NCBI GenBank assembly: GCA_905221605.1
Contig: CAJNDS010002641.1
Span: 248,001 to 312,000 of the forward strand
Origin: Symbiodinium natans
Lineage: Eukaryota > Sar > Dinophyceae > Suessiales > Symbiodiniaceae
Direction: 5' to 3'
DNA length: 64,000 nucleotides
The first letter of the stretch is position 1; the number at the start of each line of letters is the position of its first letter. Below the pieces are notes generated by a model. It saw only the letters and a list, made by a program, of their open reading frames with translations, did no database searches and was not told the origin of the DNA. The position numbers and the translations under genes were made by a program. Positions 35,288 to 47,218 of the stretch are shown here, piece after piece.

Positions 35288-35859
35288 CAGGTCAGTTGCC
35301 GCAACAGATCGAACCCCTGGCCGGCATTTTGAGGGACCCGCGAGTGTTCTGCCAATCTGAACATGGACCAATGCTGGGCTCACTTGATTGGTTGGTTCTC
35401 GCAGACAACATGAGTCACCCACAGCATCCCAATTCCCGACGCATTCTCTTTGATGCTGGCGGATCCCGCTTCGCGACTGCTACAAAGTTCTTTGTCACAA
35501 AGTATGCGGAGCGTGGGTTGGCTTTTGATGAGGTTTATGTTTGGGAAGTCAAGAAGCAAGACGAAGAGTCGTATTGGAATGGTACAGCGGCTGATGTTCG
35601 TCAAGTTTGGGAACCCAGACTCACCTTCTACAACGGTGTGCCCGTGACAGCTGACCCGAATTCAGCGAACAACCCGGTGACCAGGATTCATGAGATGTGT
35701 GGTCCTGACGACTTCTGTGCCTTCAAGCTTGATATTGATACCCCTGAAGTTGAGCTACCGTTGGCGCAGCAACTTATCCAAAATCCCGGACACTTGAAAG
35801 AGACTTGGTCGTTCTGTGTGAAATCATGTTTCTTTCATTGTCATAGTGACGAGTCTTAG
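35288..35859 (+). CDS. FkbM/SAM-fold-like conserved algal protein, internal exon
   Basis: The open exon follows an AG acceptor near 35,291. It reads LAGILRDPRVFC, then SRRILFDAGGSRFATATKFF (a glycine-rich, Rossmann-type loop), RGLAFDEVYVWEVK, WEPRLTFYNGVPVTADP, NPVTRIHEMC and DDFCAFKLDIDTPEVELPL. The LFDAGGS loop followed by an acidic VYVWE strand and KLDIDTPEVE is the layout of FkbM-type methyltransferase-like proteins common in algae. No ATG opens the exon, so earlier exons are needed. The coding part probably ends near LAQQLIQN (about 35,790), with the remainder being intron. Substrate unknown. Confidence 0.6.
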
Positions 35860-36786
35860 TGCAGGCTTAAGCTAGGCGGAACCACGGCACGCAACCATGT
35901 GTTACAACTTGCAACGCACGCCTAAGGGAAACCTACAACATGAAAAACAAGTGTTGAGAACACCATAGAACACCCCTTCCACATAACATTTGCAGTAGTT
36001 TGCGTGCGTTGTTGAGCAGCAGGAGTTCTTCTTCGAGCACCACGTGCATGGGCTTATGCAGCAGTGGTGGGGTAGGCGGGTAAACGGCACCTTTGCAGAC
36101 AGCTACGCATTGTTTAACGCTTTGCGCCGCCAGGGTGTTCGGGCACATTCGTGGATCTAAGAAGCGCAAGGAGATGCGGGTTGGGAAGTCGCCTGCCGCC
36201 TTTCACTTTCCTCTTTTGGCACCAGGCGACCTTTAATCATGAGTGGTTCATGAATCCTTTTTGACAGCTGCCCTGAACTCCGAAGCGAGTGTGACACTAT
36301 TACTCGTCATCCAAATGACGACGAGTTTCGCGTGCACCTGTGCAGAAGGCATCAGCGGCTGTCCCTCTGTTTGCCTGTAGTGTGAGTGCGAGTGCGAATG
36401 TGAGTGCGAATGTGAGTGTGATGGTCAGTGCGAGTGTGTGTGTGTGAGAGAGAGTGAGTGAGTGAGTGAGTGAGTGAGTGAGTGAGTGAGTGAGTGAGTG
36501 AGTGAGTGAGTGAGTGTGTGTTTGTGTGAGTGTGTGAGTGCGTGTGTGACTCTGAGTCTGCTTCTGTGTCTGTGTCTGTGTCTGTGTCTCTGTGTGTGTG
36601 TGTGTGTGTGTGTGTGCGTTTTCTCTTCAGAAAGTGCAGCAGTAATCCTGGTAGCTGGTTTCTGAATCGCCCTCCGCCCAGGGGCCTAGCCAGAGATCAT
36701 TCGTCCGAAGTCGTAGTGACCCCAGAAGCATGCAATGCGTTCTAAAAGTGGTCGGAGTGCGTTCCCCAAACTCCCAGAAATGAAGA
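35860..36786. other. Spacer with GAGT and GT microsatellites
   Basis: No gene is seen. At about 36,378-36,620 there is a compound tract: GTGCGAATGTGA units, then (GAGT)n at about 36,450-36,515, then (GT)n and (CTGTGT)n. Confidence 0.7.
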
Positions 36787-37255
36787 ATGATGTTCTTCAG
36801 CCCTCAGTTTGATGGAGGCTCGGTGCGTCTGCTGGGCGACGTTCGCAATGGCATGGGCGCAGCTCCGGCTGTCTCAGGTGGGTGCTCCTCCTAAACATTC
36901 AACCTGACCATTTGTTTCCAAAACGGGTTCATGCGTCACCCGCTGTGGTCCTCAAGAGCGGTCTGGGCATAAAAGTGTTCACTTTTGCATTGTGCTCGTC
37001 TCTCGGTTCTACCTTTTCATGTCTCCACCCGCCGAGATGATCATTGAATTGTAGAACCTTCTTTGACAGATTAAGGTGTTCCTTCCTGATGGAAAATTCG
37101 TCTGTTTTGACACTCCAGACGTCGATGTGGTGGGTGATACGCATTCTGCTACGTACTGCCGAAAACATGGAGCCTCTTACGCCTTCTGCACAGCGGCCGC
37201 AGGATTGTGGTGTGAAGAAAGTCAGGAGCAAGTGGCGTTCGGCCAATGCGTATAG
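36787..37255 (+). CDS. Candidate two-exon unknown protein (36787-36870 and 37070-37255)
   Basis: Two ATGs at 36,787/36,790 begin FFSPQFDGGSVRLLGDVRNG. A GT at 36,871 would end the exon in phase 0. After a pyrimidine-rich AG at 37,068-37,069 the frame reads IKVFLPDGKFVCFDTPDV, then HSATYCRKHGASYAFCTAAA and a Cys-rich end before a TAG. Both pieces have clearly protein-like composition, and the second has five cysteines. I do not recognise a family. An alternative GT at 36,878 would not keep phase. Confidence 0.35.
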
Positions 37256-39690
37256 CTGGATGCCCGTGCGTGCTGATGCAAGATGTCAACATGAAGCAGC
37301 GCCATATCGAAAGCGCCTCATACATGCATGCAACGCGGCAGCAATGCTGCTGGCACTTGCGTATAACATACCACACACGGTTTGACACAAGTGCACGTGG
37401 TCTGAGCTGCCAGTCCACTTGCCATGATGTGACAGATACCTGGTTAAAGCTACTTGGGGCTGCTGCGTGCGCCGCCTGTCAAAAAAGGACTACTTCCAGA
37501 TCCCCAGAGATGGCGCGCAGTGAGACGGCGTTCTGATTTCAAATCAACAGCACCTTGCAAGGCGCCCTTCTTGTTCTTTACCGTCCTCCCGCTGAAAAGA
37601 TGCACTACTAGCGCACGACATTCTACGTTTCTTGTCGTTTACATTGGCACGCCGTCCGGACATGTGCATTCACGGCAGGGCCTGCTCGCATAATGCCTTA
37701 ATCTGTCATGCGTGTCGCTCCTGTGAGACGCATACTCATGCATCTCTCACTAAAAAGACAGCCATCCGCGATTGCAGGTATAAGGTTTAGGCTGCATTTA
37801 GTTTCAGCGTCCGGGTGACCGTTGCAGCTTGCCACAAGTCTGTCTGACTAATATGTTCGTGATGTTTTCTGGGGGTGGTTTTCAATGGCAACTAACCCTT
37901 ACATGAACCCAAAATGTGTGGGGGATTAGGAAGACCGACAGCGGCCAGGAACTTTGAAATATGCTGTGACGGGGGATGCGCGCAATGCCCAAGTGCCACC
38001 TTCTGGGAGTGTAATTTGTTGGTGAGAGACACGTGGACTTTCGTCCGCGTGCCATCTAGACTTGTGCCATAACAAGAAAAGAAGCAGCCCTAAACCTAAA
38101 ACCCCCAAAACCCCAAAACCCTATAATCCGAAACCCCAAAAAGCTCCAAGCCCCCATTCACTCCACACCTTCGCCGGCTTTCGGAGGCGCCGTGAGGGAG
38201 TCAAGAGCAGCGACGACAGGCCCACGGGGGTTTAGGGTTTAGGGCTTTGGGTTGCAGGTGTAGGGTCTATTATGGTCTTTTAGCGCGCCAGCCTCTCTCC
38301 TAGAGGGTTGTGATTTTAAGGGAGGGCGGAAGGGGGCAGCACACTTGAAAGTTTCCTGAACGCCACAGCTGGGGCTGGGGCGACTTGAGTCGCAAGCCAT
38401 TCCGGGCTCTTGGTGACGGCCAGCAAACATGTGATCTCGTGAAAAAAATAGAGCGTTTCACGCCTCCCAGTCAGGATCGACCTTGAACCACATGACCTGT
38501 CCAAGGGCATCACGGCTCCACGGCACAGTGAAGTAAAAAGCTGACAAGCTACAGAGACGCCCATGCAATCTGTTTCCTGTGCACGGCGCTGCCCTGACCG
38601 TGGACCAACGCGCGGTACTCAAAGCGGTGTGTGCAATGACGGGTGCAATCACTACCATCAGACCTTCTGTGACACGCAGCATGTTGTCGAGTTTCTCTTT
38701 CGTATCAGCTATCAGGCGCACTGACATTTGAATGACAAGGTGTGCTTGATATCGTATACTGTACTTTGCTGTACTATGTCTTATGTGCTGAGTAACACTG
38801 ACTATACGACAGTGCCGGGATAATGGCATGGTTTACCACAGATGTTCCCCACCCTCACAGTGGGGTTGTTTGAATTGAGACCCCCTGCAGCATCGCTATG
38901 TTTCCCGATTGACATGCCACTTTGAGCTTTACATTGCTGGTCATGCTCTGTTTTGTTTCCGTAAATACTTGATGATGCCCCGCAACCAAAGAATGTTAGG
39001 GAGGGGATGCTCGCGGTAAATGCAGGTTGATGCTTGGCCGTGACAAGGCAAAAAGCCTTGACATAACAGACCTGAGTTTTGAAAGGCAGAACCCCAAGCA
39101 TAGCCCCCCCAAGAAAAGAGATTCTGAGTGCCTCCAGGCTGACGTACTTGGTTGCCCGACGTTCAAGGCCTGTAGCGCATCTGCACCGATGCAGTGACAT
39201 TTGTGCGACCTGTGTTGCTGCAGCCTGTCGCCTGCGAGGGCAGCAAATTCAGCACGATTTCTGGTCACAAGCCGGGTTCTTGGGCAGACTTTGCTTGATC
39301 TCAGACGTTTGGGGTGCATGCTTGGCTCATACGAGGGAGGATCTTTTCAAAAGTTTGTGGCGTGTGTATACAATGTTCCTTAAAAATAGATGGGTGAGTG
39401 TATATGTGGAGTGTCACACTCTACTCGTACGTTTTCTGGTGTTTTAAAGCTATGCGGCCAGAGCTTTCTAAAGCTATACGGCCAGCTTTCCAGATGAATC
39501 GCTGAGCAGTACCAGCTGCGTTATGTGAAAATTACTACTGCTGCCTGCACCTAAACCCAGCAAGCACATCTGGCCCGCTTCCTTAAGGGCTAGGATTGCA
39601 AACAAGGTCATGAACCCTGAAGGCCTTAAGCACATCCGGAAACTATAAAAGCCGAGGGCATGCTGGCGGACTACGTGCATGGCACCGTGC
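37256..39690. other. No gene recognised
   Basis: A TTTAGGG run lies at about 38,227-38,252. A minus-strand frame at 38,464-38,829 has protein-like composition (AFYFTVPWSRDALGQVMWF) but no recognisable motif. No other feature is supportable. Confidence 0.35.
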
Positions 39691-39829
39691 AGTGGGCGAT
39701 GAAGCATACATCTTGCATATCAGAGTATGGCGATGTGATAAGCACACGACGGGCACGAGATGGCAGCGTGGTCCCCCATGCCGCTTCCACCAACCCGCCC
39801 GACATGCTTTCATTCACCTGAAAGGGCTT

Positions 39830-40090
39830 ACGCGAACCACTCTTCGCGTGGACTTCTGCTCCGCCCGTGACGCGCCCTGCCCGGGGGAGTCTCGCCCCGT
39901 GAACACGAGCCTGGCCCACCTGGACTTCGTGCTGTACCGGTCCTGGGGCGTGCGCGTGGTCGAGGTGGACGAGTCGCAGCACGACCACATGCCCCATGCA
40001 GGCCTGCGAGACCGCACGCATGCTGAACGTCGCGGCGCAGCACGTGCAGCGCTCGCCGGGGATTCAAATGCGCTTTGCAGGGTCTCAAAC
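39830..40090 (+). pseudogene. EVDExQH nuclease-like/RAP-like domain relic with frameshift
   Basis: One frame reads HLDFVLYRSWGVRVVEVDES and then QH (about 39,913-39,982). Another frame, shifted by one, continues CETARMLNVAAQHVQ from about 40,005. Together these make the block DF...VVEVDExQH...CE..RM, which is known from uncharacterised algal and large-virus proteins and resembles the PD-(D/E)xK-like core of RAP domains. The frame change lies between 39,983 and 39,998. It is either a decayed copy or an assembly error. Neighbouring sequence gives no further domain. Confidence 0.45.
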
Positions 40091-40126
40091 TATCTGTCCT
40101 TGATCCTGCAGCAAATGCAGCCGTGA

Positions 40127-41385
40127 GCTTCATTGATAGCGCGCTGCTCCCGAAATACTGACCTTATCTGAACTTTTGATAAGGCCCGATACCCAAGTAT
40201 GAAGATGACCAGTTCAATATGAGAGGGCCCTTGAGAGCAAAGTAAGTTGATTTGTGCTTTTGGAACCTTGAACTTTGTAGAAGTTCCTCTACGTTGCTAT
40301 GTTTATGCTCGTCCTCTCTCTATGGTCACATTCCTGGCTGAGGCTGGTTCCTGAGCGCGCAGGCCAGTCGTGACACCTGCGGCAACAAAGCTGCTGCACC
40401 AAAACGCGCTCCGCCTTGTCCATCGCCTCATGCTCAACCAGCAATCGCAAATCATTCGGTCTTTTCCTTTTCACAGCAACCAGAGACCAGTCAACGACAC
40501 ATTGCCAAAGTAGAGAACAAGGTCAGAGGCTAGGAGGCCAAGGCTTCCAAAGCATTTGCAAGAGAAAGGGCTTTGCATGTAAGCACGCTTTGCTGACGCC
40601 TGCAGAATTTTGGCTTAGTGCTCTTGTTACGTACACCGAACCGCGACCATGAACCTGCACTGGTGCCTGGGCGTGCATTGGCAATGCAGAAGAGCAGACA
40701 GGCTTAGGTTATATACGGTTGCGCCCGGCACCCCCTTCTTCCCTTCGACCCCCTTCGCCTCACCTCCTCGCGATCCTCCCCCCCCCCCGCTACCCTCTCT
40801 ACCCTCTCCTTGTGATTCAACAAGATGTAATTGTAGCCCCTATAGGGAACGACAAATTCGTGGCTTCAGATTATCACCAAATGTGCCAATTATTGGATTG
40901 CAGGTCTTATAGCACTGTCGTGCCTGCGGCTCCGCACCGGCCGGCTCACCGCCGCGCCGGCGCACCATCGCACTGGCCGGGGCATCCCGGCGCACACGAA
41001 GACCGGCGCGTGCGAACCAGCGCACACGAACAATGCGCACACGAACCGGCGCACGCGAGCCGGTGCGCGTGAATGGGCGCACCACCGCACAGGCGGCGAA
41101 GCCGGCGCAGGCGCAGGGGCAGCGGGGGCACGGGCCGCGCGGCCAGCGCAGGCGGCGAAGGGAGGTATATGCGCGCACGGCCAGTGCGGGCGGGGGGCGG
41201 CAGGGGGGCAAGGGGCAGGGCCGGGGGGGGAGGGCTGGCATGTTGCTTTAGTTTCCTTTTGCTGTGAAGTCAGCCATACTTCTGCAGAGTTCTGTGCAGA
41301 CCCATACTGTACTGCGAAGCCCATTGTTCACCTCAAAGACATCAACTCTATCCGTCAACAGCCAAACCCCAAGCCGCGCCCTTTT
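40127..41385. other. Spacer or intron with GC-rich minisatellite
   Basis: At about 40,930-41,170 there are many short units related to GCGCACACGAACCGGCGCAC and GGCGGCGAAGCCGGCGCAGG, with CCGGCGCG inversions. This is probably an intron just upstream of the FUT8-like exon. Nothing else is recognised. Confidence 0.5.
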
Positions 41386-42393
41386 GCGAGGCGCCTTTTG
41401 CTCGCTGGCTGGGCTCTGCTGGCGTGCCAAGGTGCAACATGCACCTTGGAGGACGACGTCGCCATGCTGCAGATGCAGACGAAGGAAGAGGAGGTCACTC
41501 ATCGCTTTGAGTGGTGCAAGGAGGCTGAAGTCGTGCCATACGTGCAGAGGTCTCCTTCCCAAGAGTCCCCAGCATTTCGCATACAACTCTTGCCTGGAAG
41601 TGGAGCATGCTCCTCACTGTTGGGAGTTCTCGCCTCAGTCATGTATGCACAGAAACGAGAACGAGCCTATTTCCTGGATGAAAGTGAGACGAGGTTGAAA
41701 GGCAGTCACCCCAGCTGGTATTTACGGTACTTTCAGCCCATTGGATCGTCAGAGCCGCTATCACCCTTTGAGGACATGCCCATCAGCTCGAAGGAGGTGC
41801 GTAAGTTTGCGGGCATGCCGCAGCTTACCATAGGCTCAGAGACCATGTGGCGAGTGAACATGAAACGGACATTTCTGCGCAGGTACTGGCAGTTCCTACC
41901 CAGCGTGCGGCAGGAGGTCTGTGGCAACGTCCGCCAGCTGGGGCTACCACAAAGGTTTTTTTCCATCATGGTGAGGAGAGGCGACAAGATCACAGTTGAA
42001 AACCGAAGTGCAGTACCGTTAGAGCATTATATCGACACGCTCCAGTCCTTCCAGGGTATAAGCGACATTCGTGATGTCTTCGTCGGCACAGATGACTGCT
42101 CGGTTCTGGAGGAGTTGCGGGGCATGGCTCCCAGCCTGACATTCCATGATTTCTGCTACATTCAGAATGCGCATGGTTGGGACCTGAAAAAGGATGTTAC
42201 GCATGACTTGGACAGCCACTTCTTGAAGTTTTTTGCTGAGCTCACAGTGATGTCTGCTTCCGACATCTTCATCGGAGATCGCGCCAGCAATGTGTTCAAC
42301 TGGGTTCTCTACATGCGCCGGTCAGACTCCAGGAATGCAACTGTGTTCAACGTGAGAGACTATCCGTATGGGAGTGTCGGTCTTGGCATCTGA
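41386..42393 (+). CDS. GT23 / FUT8-like fucosyltransferase, large 3' exon
   Basis: The start of the exon reads ARRLLLAGWALLACQGATC, a typical signal peptide or membrane anchor, then TLEDDVAMLQMQ. The catalytic part has IMVRRGDKITVE (the HxRRxDK motif of fucosyltransferases), VFVGTDDCSVLEEL, and a C-terminal LTVMSASDIFIGDRASNVFN. These match the donor-binding motifs of alpha-1,6-fucosyltransferase (GT23). The enzyme should act in the Golgi or ER, moving fucose from GDP-fucose to glycans. The exon is open to a TGA at 42,391-42,393 without a break. No in-frame ATG lies between the upstream stop near 40,813 and 41,464, so the initiator must come from another exon. Confidence 0.7.
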   Translation, partial: ARRLLLAGWALLACQGATCTLEDDVAMLQMQTKEEEVTHRFEWCKEAEVVPYVQRSPSQESPAFRIQLLPGSGACSSLLGVLASVMYAQKRERAYFLDESETRLKGSHPSWYLRYFQPIGSSEPLSPFEDMPISSKEVRKFAGMPQLTIGSETMWRVNMKRTFLRRYWQFLPSVRQEVCGNVRQLGLPQRFFSIMVRRGDKITVENRSAVPLEHYIDTLQSFQGISDIRDVFVGTDDCSVLEELRGMAPSLTFHDFCYIQNAHGWDLKKDVTHDLDSHFLKFFAELTVMSASDIFIGDRASNVFNWVLYMRRSDSRNATVFNVRDYPYGSVGLGI

Positions 42394-44194
42394 ATCGTAA
42401 GCTGCTCAAAGCATTGAGCTCCAACTGACCCCAAGGGCGTTGGCAAAGCTCGATCCTGCAACAGGTTTTAAACCAACCCTCCTGCCTGCTTCTTTACACA
42501 GAGAGCACACACGGCTGCCTTCACCGAAGTGTGTTGCAGCGTTCTCTGTTGTCCTACCAGCCCTTCACGAGACATGAAGACGCATTTGGGCATCATGAGC
42601 ACTAAGAGCCTATAGAGCCGTTAGATCAGACATATTGTACAATCTCCAATTAACTAAGTACCTCACCATCAAGCTGTTTAGATGTGTTACTTCAATGGTC
42701 TCACGTATTCCACTGCAGAAACCCACCTAGGGCCCAAGCTACAAATTAAAGCCCTTGACTGCACTGCCCTATATAGCTCCCTTCATCGATCGTCTCGCTG
42801 TTGGACACGCAGAGGTCACCGAGCAGTGGGAACAAGTGGCAAGGGACACAGGGAGAAGCTTTCAGTTTCGGTGATGGCTTTGTTTGCTACAGAATTCTAC
42901 TATTTTCATTCTATTCGGGATGTAAGGCCAAATGCAGGCTGTGTTTTGTTAATACATGGTTTTATGGTAAAACCATGTAAAACCTATGAAGCATCGGCCT
43001 TGTAGTCAAAAGCTTTGACCTTCTCTCCCAAATCCTAGTGTTTTGGGTTCTGCATGGTTCTGACCGGCTTCTGGCCATGGTGACCCGCAGCTGCTTACCG
43101 GTTTTTGTTGCGGACTTAGAGAGGCAGGAAGGCCAGGCATCAGGGCTTTAGGGACCTCCCAAAGCCAGTTACTTGGCACGTCGTGCATAGATGCTTAGAA
43201 AGTCTATGTTGCGGCCCGAGTGTTGGGTAAGCATGCCCGACCACACAGGTTTGGGCGAGGTCGAAGTTGCTGCACGGCCAAAGTGCCTACCCTCTGCCTG
43301 TTGGACAGCAGCTGCCACGAGCGCCACATCCTGAGCTGCTGGCACTTGCCAGCAAATCGACCCTGGATCGGGGAACCCCCCCCCCTTTTTTGGTCCTTTT
43401 TTTGGGTCTAGAGGGCCGCAACGTGGAGCACGGGCGCATATATCCCTAGACCCCCTCAAGCCCCCCAAAGCCAAACCTGACACCCCGAGGGCTTCGCAGT
43501 CGGCTCGGAGGCTTGGCGCGCGCCGATCCTGCGTCTGGCGCCCAGCATGTTTAGTGTTTTGGGTTGAGGGTTCGTAGGTAGTGTTTAGTTGGCTGCTTTA
43601 AGGTTGGGTGACGCTTTGAGGTGTTCAGATTTCCAGGAGTTATGCTCCTTTCGGGAGTCCTCAGACTTAAAGCCTCGTCCCTGAACACCCATCAGGCTTC
43701 AGGGTTTCTCTCATCTGAGCCGTGGAGCCATTTCTACTGAACTTGCTTGCCAGCTCTTCATTGCGCCACCAAACGAAGCAAGGCATTGGGTCCAGGGCCC
43801 AAACACGGTGTTCACGAGCATCATGTCGGCCATGCTCACGGGAGAAGTCCTTCTTCCTCATGGAGATGGATGCCGTGAAGGCAAACTACATAAGAAAAAG
43901 CGGGCCGCCATGGGGTTTCTCATATTGGGGGGGCCAAGGGTTTAGGCTTAGGTGAACCGAACTGTCAAGGTTCAGAGCTGTGTTCCGGAAGGTATTGGCC
44001 GAGAACGCTGCGGTCGAAGTAGTTTCTCAAAGACCACAACGGCAGCTTTGACGCAAAGAAGTGCAGGTTTTGTCAGCGCTCCTATGTGCTCCTTGAGGGT
44101 TGAGGGCTACAAAGATGCTCTTTCAAAGTACACGAACAACATGGATGAGCCTGAACCAGGTACTGTCCCTGAGCATCCCTAAGGCCAAGCCCAT
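42394..44194. other. Spacer with decayed duplicated segment
   Basis: Segments 42,667-42,716 and 43,104-43,374 are homologous to 53,966-54,015 and 54,080-54,358. On the plus strand the second segment reads PPKASYLARRA (stop) MLRKSMLRPECWVSMPD, so it was coding and now carries stops. The rest shows no gene. Confidence 0.6.
43104..43374 (+). pseudogene. Decayed exon, paralogue of 54080-54358
   Basis: Translation gives FVADLERQEGQASGL, a stop, PPKASYLARRA, a stop, then SMLRPECWVSMPDHTGLGEV. The partner at 54,080 keeps FVAEVERQAGQGSGLKEP and SMLRSECWVSMPDSTSLGVV with fewer stops. Protein-level conservation with interruptions marks this as a relic of an unrecognised gene. Confidence 0.5.
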
Positions 44195-44196
44195 CA

Positions 44197-44991
44197 GTGA
44201 TCGGCGCGGGCCAGGGGACCACAGCTACACCTTGTCAGAAACCTTGGAAGAACTGCATTTGCATGGGTACCACTGGGCGAGTGGTTCGGCAAATGAAAAT
44301 GGCAAGAAGGGTGAGCTCCTGTCCTTCACTGCCGGCCTGGCTGATGGATTGTATCGTCGCAACTCGTCTCGCTGTCGTGAAACCATCCGCAGCTTTGACT
44401 GTAGCCAGCTACCAGCGACTGTACACTACGTCACGGACAGTTCTTTTTCCAGAGTTGTTTCTGGATCTTGTTGAGCAGTTTCCGCTGGCAAAGGTAGTCC
44501 TGACCAACAGGAACGCATCGGATTGGGCACGACGGCGTAGGGAGCGACTAGCTCTGCTACCGGTTCAACGGCCATGCGGCTTCTGGATCGATGACTATTC
44601 CGATGAGGACGTTGCTATCATGTTCGAAGCCCACGACGACCTTGTCAGATGGGAGAAATGCCCGACGCGGCAGGTCGTCAACCCGACACCGCAGAACCTG
44701 AGCTTTGCTGTCGACATCGTGTGTTTGCTTCGTGAGAAGCAGCGATGCCGCAATGATCTTTCTCGGCTTCAGCCAGAGGACAAGGAAGTCTTGCAACTGG
44801 CAGGGGAGGGCCTTTTGCCTTCTATGTGCAGGGACGTCTTAGATATCCTTCCGTGTGGTTTCGTCAAGAAGAACCGTGCAGCAGAGATACCTCCCCCGGT
44901 TTCCAAGCCTGTGCTGTTTGGCCAAATCCAGCGAGAAGCATTGACATCGGAGAACTGGCAGGTGCTGCCCACGCTGGGCTCAGCATGCTAG
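44197..44991 (+). pseudogene. P-loop sulfotransferase-like relic (two frameshifts)
   Basis: VIGAGQGTTAT (P-loop or PAPS site) is in one frame from about 44,194. TLSETLEELHLHGYHW and LPATVHYVTDS are in a second. FPELFLDLVEQFPLAKVVLT, then NRNASDWARRRRERL are back in the first. This is the block order of the Sulfotransfer_4-type family: G.GRTGT...L...LG..CYH...D.P...F..L...YP.AKVILT.RD...W. The second shift lies at a five-T run (44,454-44,458). The C-terminal frame is open to the TAG at 44,989-44,991. Two shifts suggest decay, although one homopolymer error cannot be excluded. Confidence 0.6.
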
Positions 44992-47218
44992 TCGCGGGGG
45001 AGCACAGGCATAGACTTCATGGAAGTCAGTACCGATTCTGCACTGTGTTGCGTACGGCGTACAGGACGTCTGAAAACAGGTCACACTTCAGTTCTCAAGT
45101 CTCGAGTCGGAGGATAGGTAGTGAGGTTATCTTTTCGGCTTTTGTAGCTTGTGAAGGGAAGAGTGCTAGTTGCCAGCTTGATGTCATAGAGTTGATTACA
45201 AGAATGCAATCATGTGTTCACCAACCGGCCAGGAACAATCAGGAAAAGATGAGAGAGCTTCTTTGAGTTTGTTATCATTCTCTGCTGTATTACTAAATTC
45301 GCCCATAAGCAACCATATTAAAGGACAAGTATTTAAGTGGAGAAGCTGAAGATAAGACTTAGCATGGGCTTCTTACTCCCTTCATTCATGGCTCTTTGAG
45401 CTCATTATAGTAGGATTTCCAAGTGATCAGGAATTCCGTATGATACTATATTGTCTTGAGAACTGACAAAGTGATTAAATTAACGCTCCCCAGCCACTTC
45501 GGGGTCTGTAAGTGCTGTTTAAGTTTTCTTCACGTTGCTTCCATCCTCTCCCAGCATGATCACCGTCCTGCGCCTCCTCTTCACTGCACGCCGACGCGCC
45601 AGCATGTCAAACCGAAACTTACCTCTAGTGGTGCCCGTTTTTTGTTTTTCTTGATTTCGTTTCTGCTCGGTTCCTGTAGACAAGAAGGGCACCCTTCTCG
45701 TTCTTAGCTGACTGCGAACATGCGGCTCCGAGGCTTGCGCCAAATGGTCGGATTTGGCACGATGTGCGGCTTGGACATCAGCTTGGGGAAGGGTACGCAC
45801 GTGCTGTCAAAATGGTATTTCACGCGATGGCGTCTTGACTTAGTAAGATTGCTAGCTTGCGCATGCTGTCACGCCAAGGGCTCGTATTGCATGTTGTACT
45901 TTCACATGATGATATCGGATAGCGCGCGGTTTGTCATTTTTTCAGAGTGTCATTTTGTGATAGGTTATCCTGTTCTAGCCAGTAACCATATGAGAAGTCA
46001 TCACAAGCAGGACTACAAGGAACAATCATTATGTTAAGCCCCTCGTAAGCGAACATCACTATAACATGATAGCGCGTGATGCTATCATTGTGCAACTTCT
46101 ATAAGCTGTCTGTGAGCACTTGCCATACCAATCTTTACGATAATGCACTGGCCAAAGCTACCGCCTTACGAGAGTAAACCTTAATGTTGCACTGTCTTTA
46201 GTATGGTATGGGGGACCTTCCCCCCCCCCCCCCCCCCAAAACAAATTTGGGACCCTCTATAAACGCATGGCGCGGCGACCCCCCCCAAACACATTGGGGA
46301 AGAGGGGGGGGTGGGGGGGGGAACCGCCATCAGGGCCTCAAGCCTTTAGAACCTCAAGGCCTGAAGCTTTCCAGCCCTTAAGATTCCTGGAGCCCAAGGC
46401 CCTCAGGGCCTCAAGCCTTGCTGCGTAAGCCCTTAACCTTAAACTTAAACACAAACTCTTAAAAAAAACTCATCCGAAAAAGACTTGCTATTATAGAGGG
46501 TAGCCAGACAAACTTACTAAAGACAGCCTGACCGGCCCGTGGGCTACCTATCACAAAATTTGTTTGGGGCCTCGTTTCGTAATGAATTTCCATGAGGCTT
46601 TACAGGGAACTGGCCGGGATTAGATTTCTGGGTTCTCCGCGCTCTGGCTCTTTAAGATTCCTGGAGCCCAAGACCCTCAAGGCTTCAAGCCTTACTGCGG
46701 AAGCCCTGAACCCAAAAAAAAAACCTTAAAAAACAAGGTCCGGAAAAAAACTTGTGAGAATAACGGGTACCCTGAACAAACTCGGTTCGCAGAACAAATT
46801 TTCGAAACTTGTGATTATAGACCCTCCTTATACTAAAGCCAGCCCAACATTACTGTATAGAAGGTACAAAACTAGTGCTGATTGACAGAATGATACGAAT
46901 TAGTTTAAAGCATCTCCTGGAACAGTACTATTTGTTAAAGAAGGAAAAAAGGTGCGCGTGTGTGTATATGTGTATGAGTATGTATATGTATATGTATATG
47001 TATATATATATATATACATGCGACCCCTGCCCCCCGACCCACCTCGAATACGTACTGGTTGAAACAGTGAATCCATAAAGCCCCGAAAGACCACGAACCC
47101 AACATTGCATAGTACCACCTACCGACCCCCCCCCCCCCCCCAAAAAAAAAAAAAAAAAACTTTCCAGCCCAACCCGTGTGAACAAGTATATAGTCCGCAG
47201 GAGGTTCGCCCAGCAGCC
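44992..47218. other. No gene recognised; AT-rich then homopolymer-rich
   Basis: AT-rich sequence to 46.2 kb is followed by poly-C (about 46,220-46,237), a diverged duplication of about 270 bp (TTCCTGGAGCCCAAGRCCCT at 46,382 and 46,652), TATG/TA microsatellite at about 46,965-47,018, and poly-C plus poly-A at 47,127-47,159. No coding motif was seen. Confidence 0.55.
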
